DNA of 5,264 nucleotides from Deltaproteobacteria bacterium UBA2385 (GTDB taxonomy: Bacteria; Myxococcota_A; UBA796; UBA2385): positions 1 through 5,264 of the forward strand of contig DDSR01000345.1 of NCBI GenBank assembly GCA_002343455.1, given 5' to 3'. Numbering within the stretch: the stretch's first letter is position 1; each line of letters begins with the position of its first letter. The position numbers were made by a program, and so were the translations under genes. This document shows positions 4,806-5,264 of the stretch, piece after piece. Below the pieces are notes generated by a model that ran no database searches, was not told where the DNA came from, and was given only the letters and a program-made list of their open reading frames with translations.

Positions 4806-5264
4806 TCAGCGCAGCGAGCAGCGCACGAAGGCCGACTTGCAGTCCACGGTGTGGGTCTGGCCGGAGACGACCACCAGCCGGCCCACCTCGACCGCGGTCT
4901 CGCCGAACCAGGCGGTGACCTCGTAGGCGCCCGCGGGGAGCTCGCCCGCCGCGGTGTAGCTGCCGCCGCTGCCGCTGAGGCGGATCCGCGAGGCGTCGCC
5001 CTTGATCGTCAGCTGGCCGGGGCCTGTGGGGCTCGCGGGGCTCGCGGGGCTGGCCAGGGAGGCCGGGGCCTCGCGCACCGGGATGGGCGGAGGCGGCACG
5101 GTGGGATCAACCTTGGGCGGGCTGGCCGCCGGCGTCCGCGCCGTGCTGGCGGGGGGGGTCGGCTTCGGCGCGGGCTCGGCCGCGGGAGGCTTCGGCGCGG
5201 GCTCGGGAGGCGTGGGCTTCGGGGCGGGCTCCGGCGCGGATGCAGGAGGCTCCGGCGCGGGTGC
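4806..5264 (-). CDS. C-terminal part of a Pro/Ala-rich repeat protein with a small Cys-containing beta domain (5' end beyond window)
   Basis: The frame is open through the right edge, so the gene is partial. The visible 152 residues begin in a low-complexity linker (about 1-82). It contains 9-residue units of the type EPAPKPTPP / EPAPKPPAA / EPAPKPTPP, followed by a PPPP run and an ASP-ASP-ASP stretch. A GTG at 5097-5099 could start a 97-aa version, but the same low-complexity pattern continues upstream without a stop, so the longer gene is much more likely. Residues 83-152 form a compact beta-rich domain (GQLTIKGDASRIRLSG, ELPAGAYEVTAWF, VGRLVVVSGQTHTVDCKSAFVRCS) with two Cys near the C-terminus. 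It resembles PEGA-like small domains, and similar tails occur after Pro-rich linkers in Ser/Thr kinases and other large proteins of deltaproteobacteria. A kinase or envelope-associated N-terminus is a guess. It lies upstream of ndk on the same strand. Confidence 0.75.
   Translation of the reverse strand, partial: APAPEPPASAPEPAPKPTPPEPAPKPPAAEPAPKPTPPASTARTPAASPPKVDPTVPPPPIPVREAPASLASPASPASPTGPGQLTIKGDASRIRLSGSGGSYTAAGELPAGAYEVTAWFGETAVEVGRLVVVSGQTHTVDCKSAFVRCSLR
5028..5054 (-). repeat. 9-bp tandem repeat (three units) encoding Ala-Ser-Pro triplets
   Basis: GGGGCTCGC occurs at 5028-5036 and 5037-5045, with a one-base variant (GGGGCTGGC) at 5046-5054. On the coding minus strand it gives the ASPASPASP stretch of the linker. 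The unit is a multiple of three, so copy-number changes would keep the frame. Confidence 0.8.
5161..5241 (-). repeat. 27-bp tandem repeat encoding EPAPKP-type units
   Basis: A 19-bp block at 5161-5179 recurs identically at 5188-5206 and with two changes at 5215-5233, a period of 27 bp or nine codons. It encodes EPAPKP-containing units in the Pro-rich linker. The similarity fades toward the right edge, where a shorter variant block begins near 5248, and the array may continue outside the window. Confidence 0.8.

Overview
The window is about 5.3 kb of very GC-rich DNA with strong G/C bias at third codon positions. It is densely coding and holds seven protein genes: six complete and one cut by the right edge. 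I see no tRNA, rRNA, CRISPR array, insertion sequence or integrase. The composition, a Pro/Ala/Lys-rich linker protein with a small Cys-containing C-terminal domain, and the general gene content suggest a high-GC Myxococcota / 'Deltaproteobacteria'-like bacterium. That assignment is inference; no marker gene settles it.

Left part (24-1951): a divergent pair. An NAD-dependent epimerase-type extended SDR lies on the minus strand and a LysR-type regulator on the plus strand. They are separated by 62 bp containing a 7-bp direct repeat and a T-N11-A element, the classical arrangement of a LysR-type regulator beside a target gene.

Middle (1961-3472): two plus-strand genes follow lysR closely. The first is a single-TM S26 signal-peptidase-I-like protein. 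Its fold motifs are recognisable, but both catalytic positions are substituted (Ser to Glu31, Lys to Arg69), so it looks like a pseudo-protease. The second is a TIGR01777/YfcH-type SDR, probably with its own promoter and possibly a leaderless start. None of the three plus-strand genes has a recognisable Shine-Dalgarno sequence.

Right part (3488-5264): three minus-strand genes, read right to left. First is the C-terminal end of a Pro-rich repeat protein, then ndk (nucleoside diphosphate kinase), then a 259-aa protein of unknown function. ndk and the unknown gene both have good GGAGG ribosome-binding sites. The unknown gene's site lies inside a 13-bp inverted repeat just after the ndk stop codon, a layout that suggests translational coupling. 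The plus-strand block and this minus-strand block converge, with only 15 bp between their stop codons.

The most interesting items are the catalytically dead signal-peptidase homologue, the hairpin masking the ribosome-binding site between ndk and the unknown gene, and the unknown gene itself. I do not see a complete undescribed multi-gene system.
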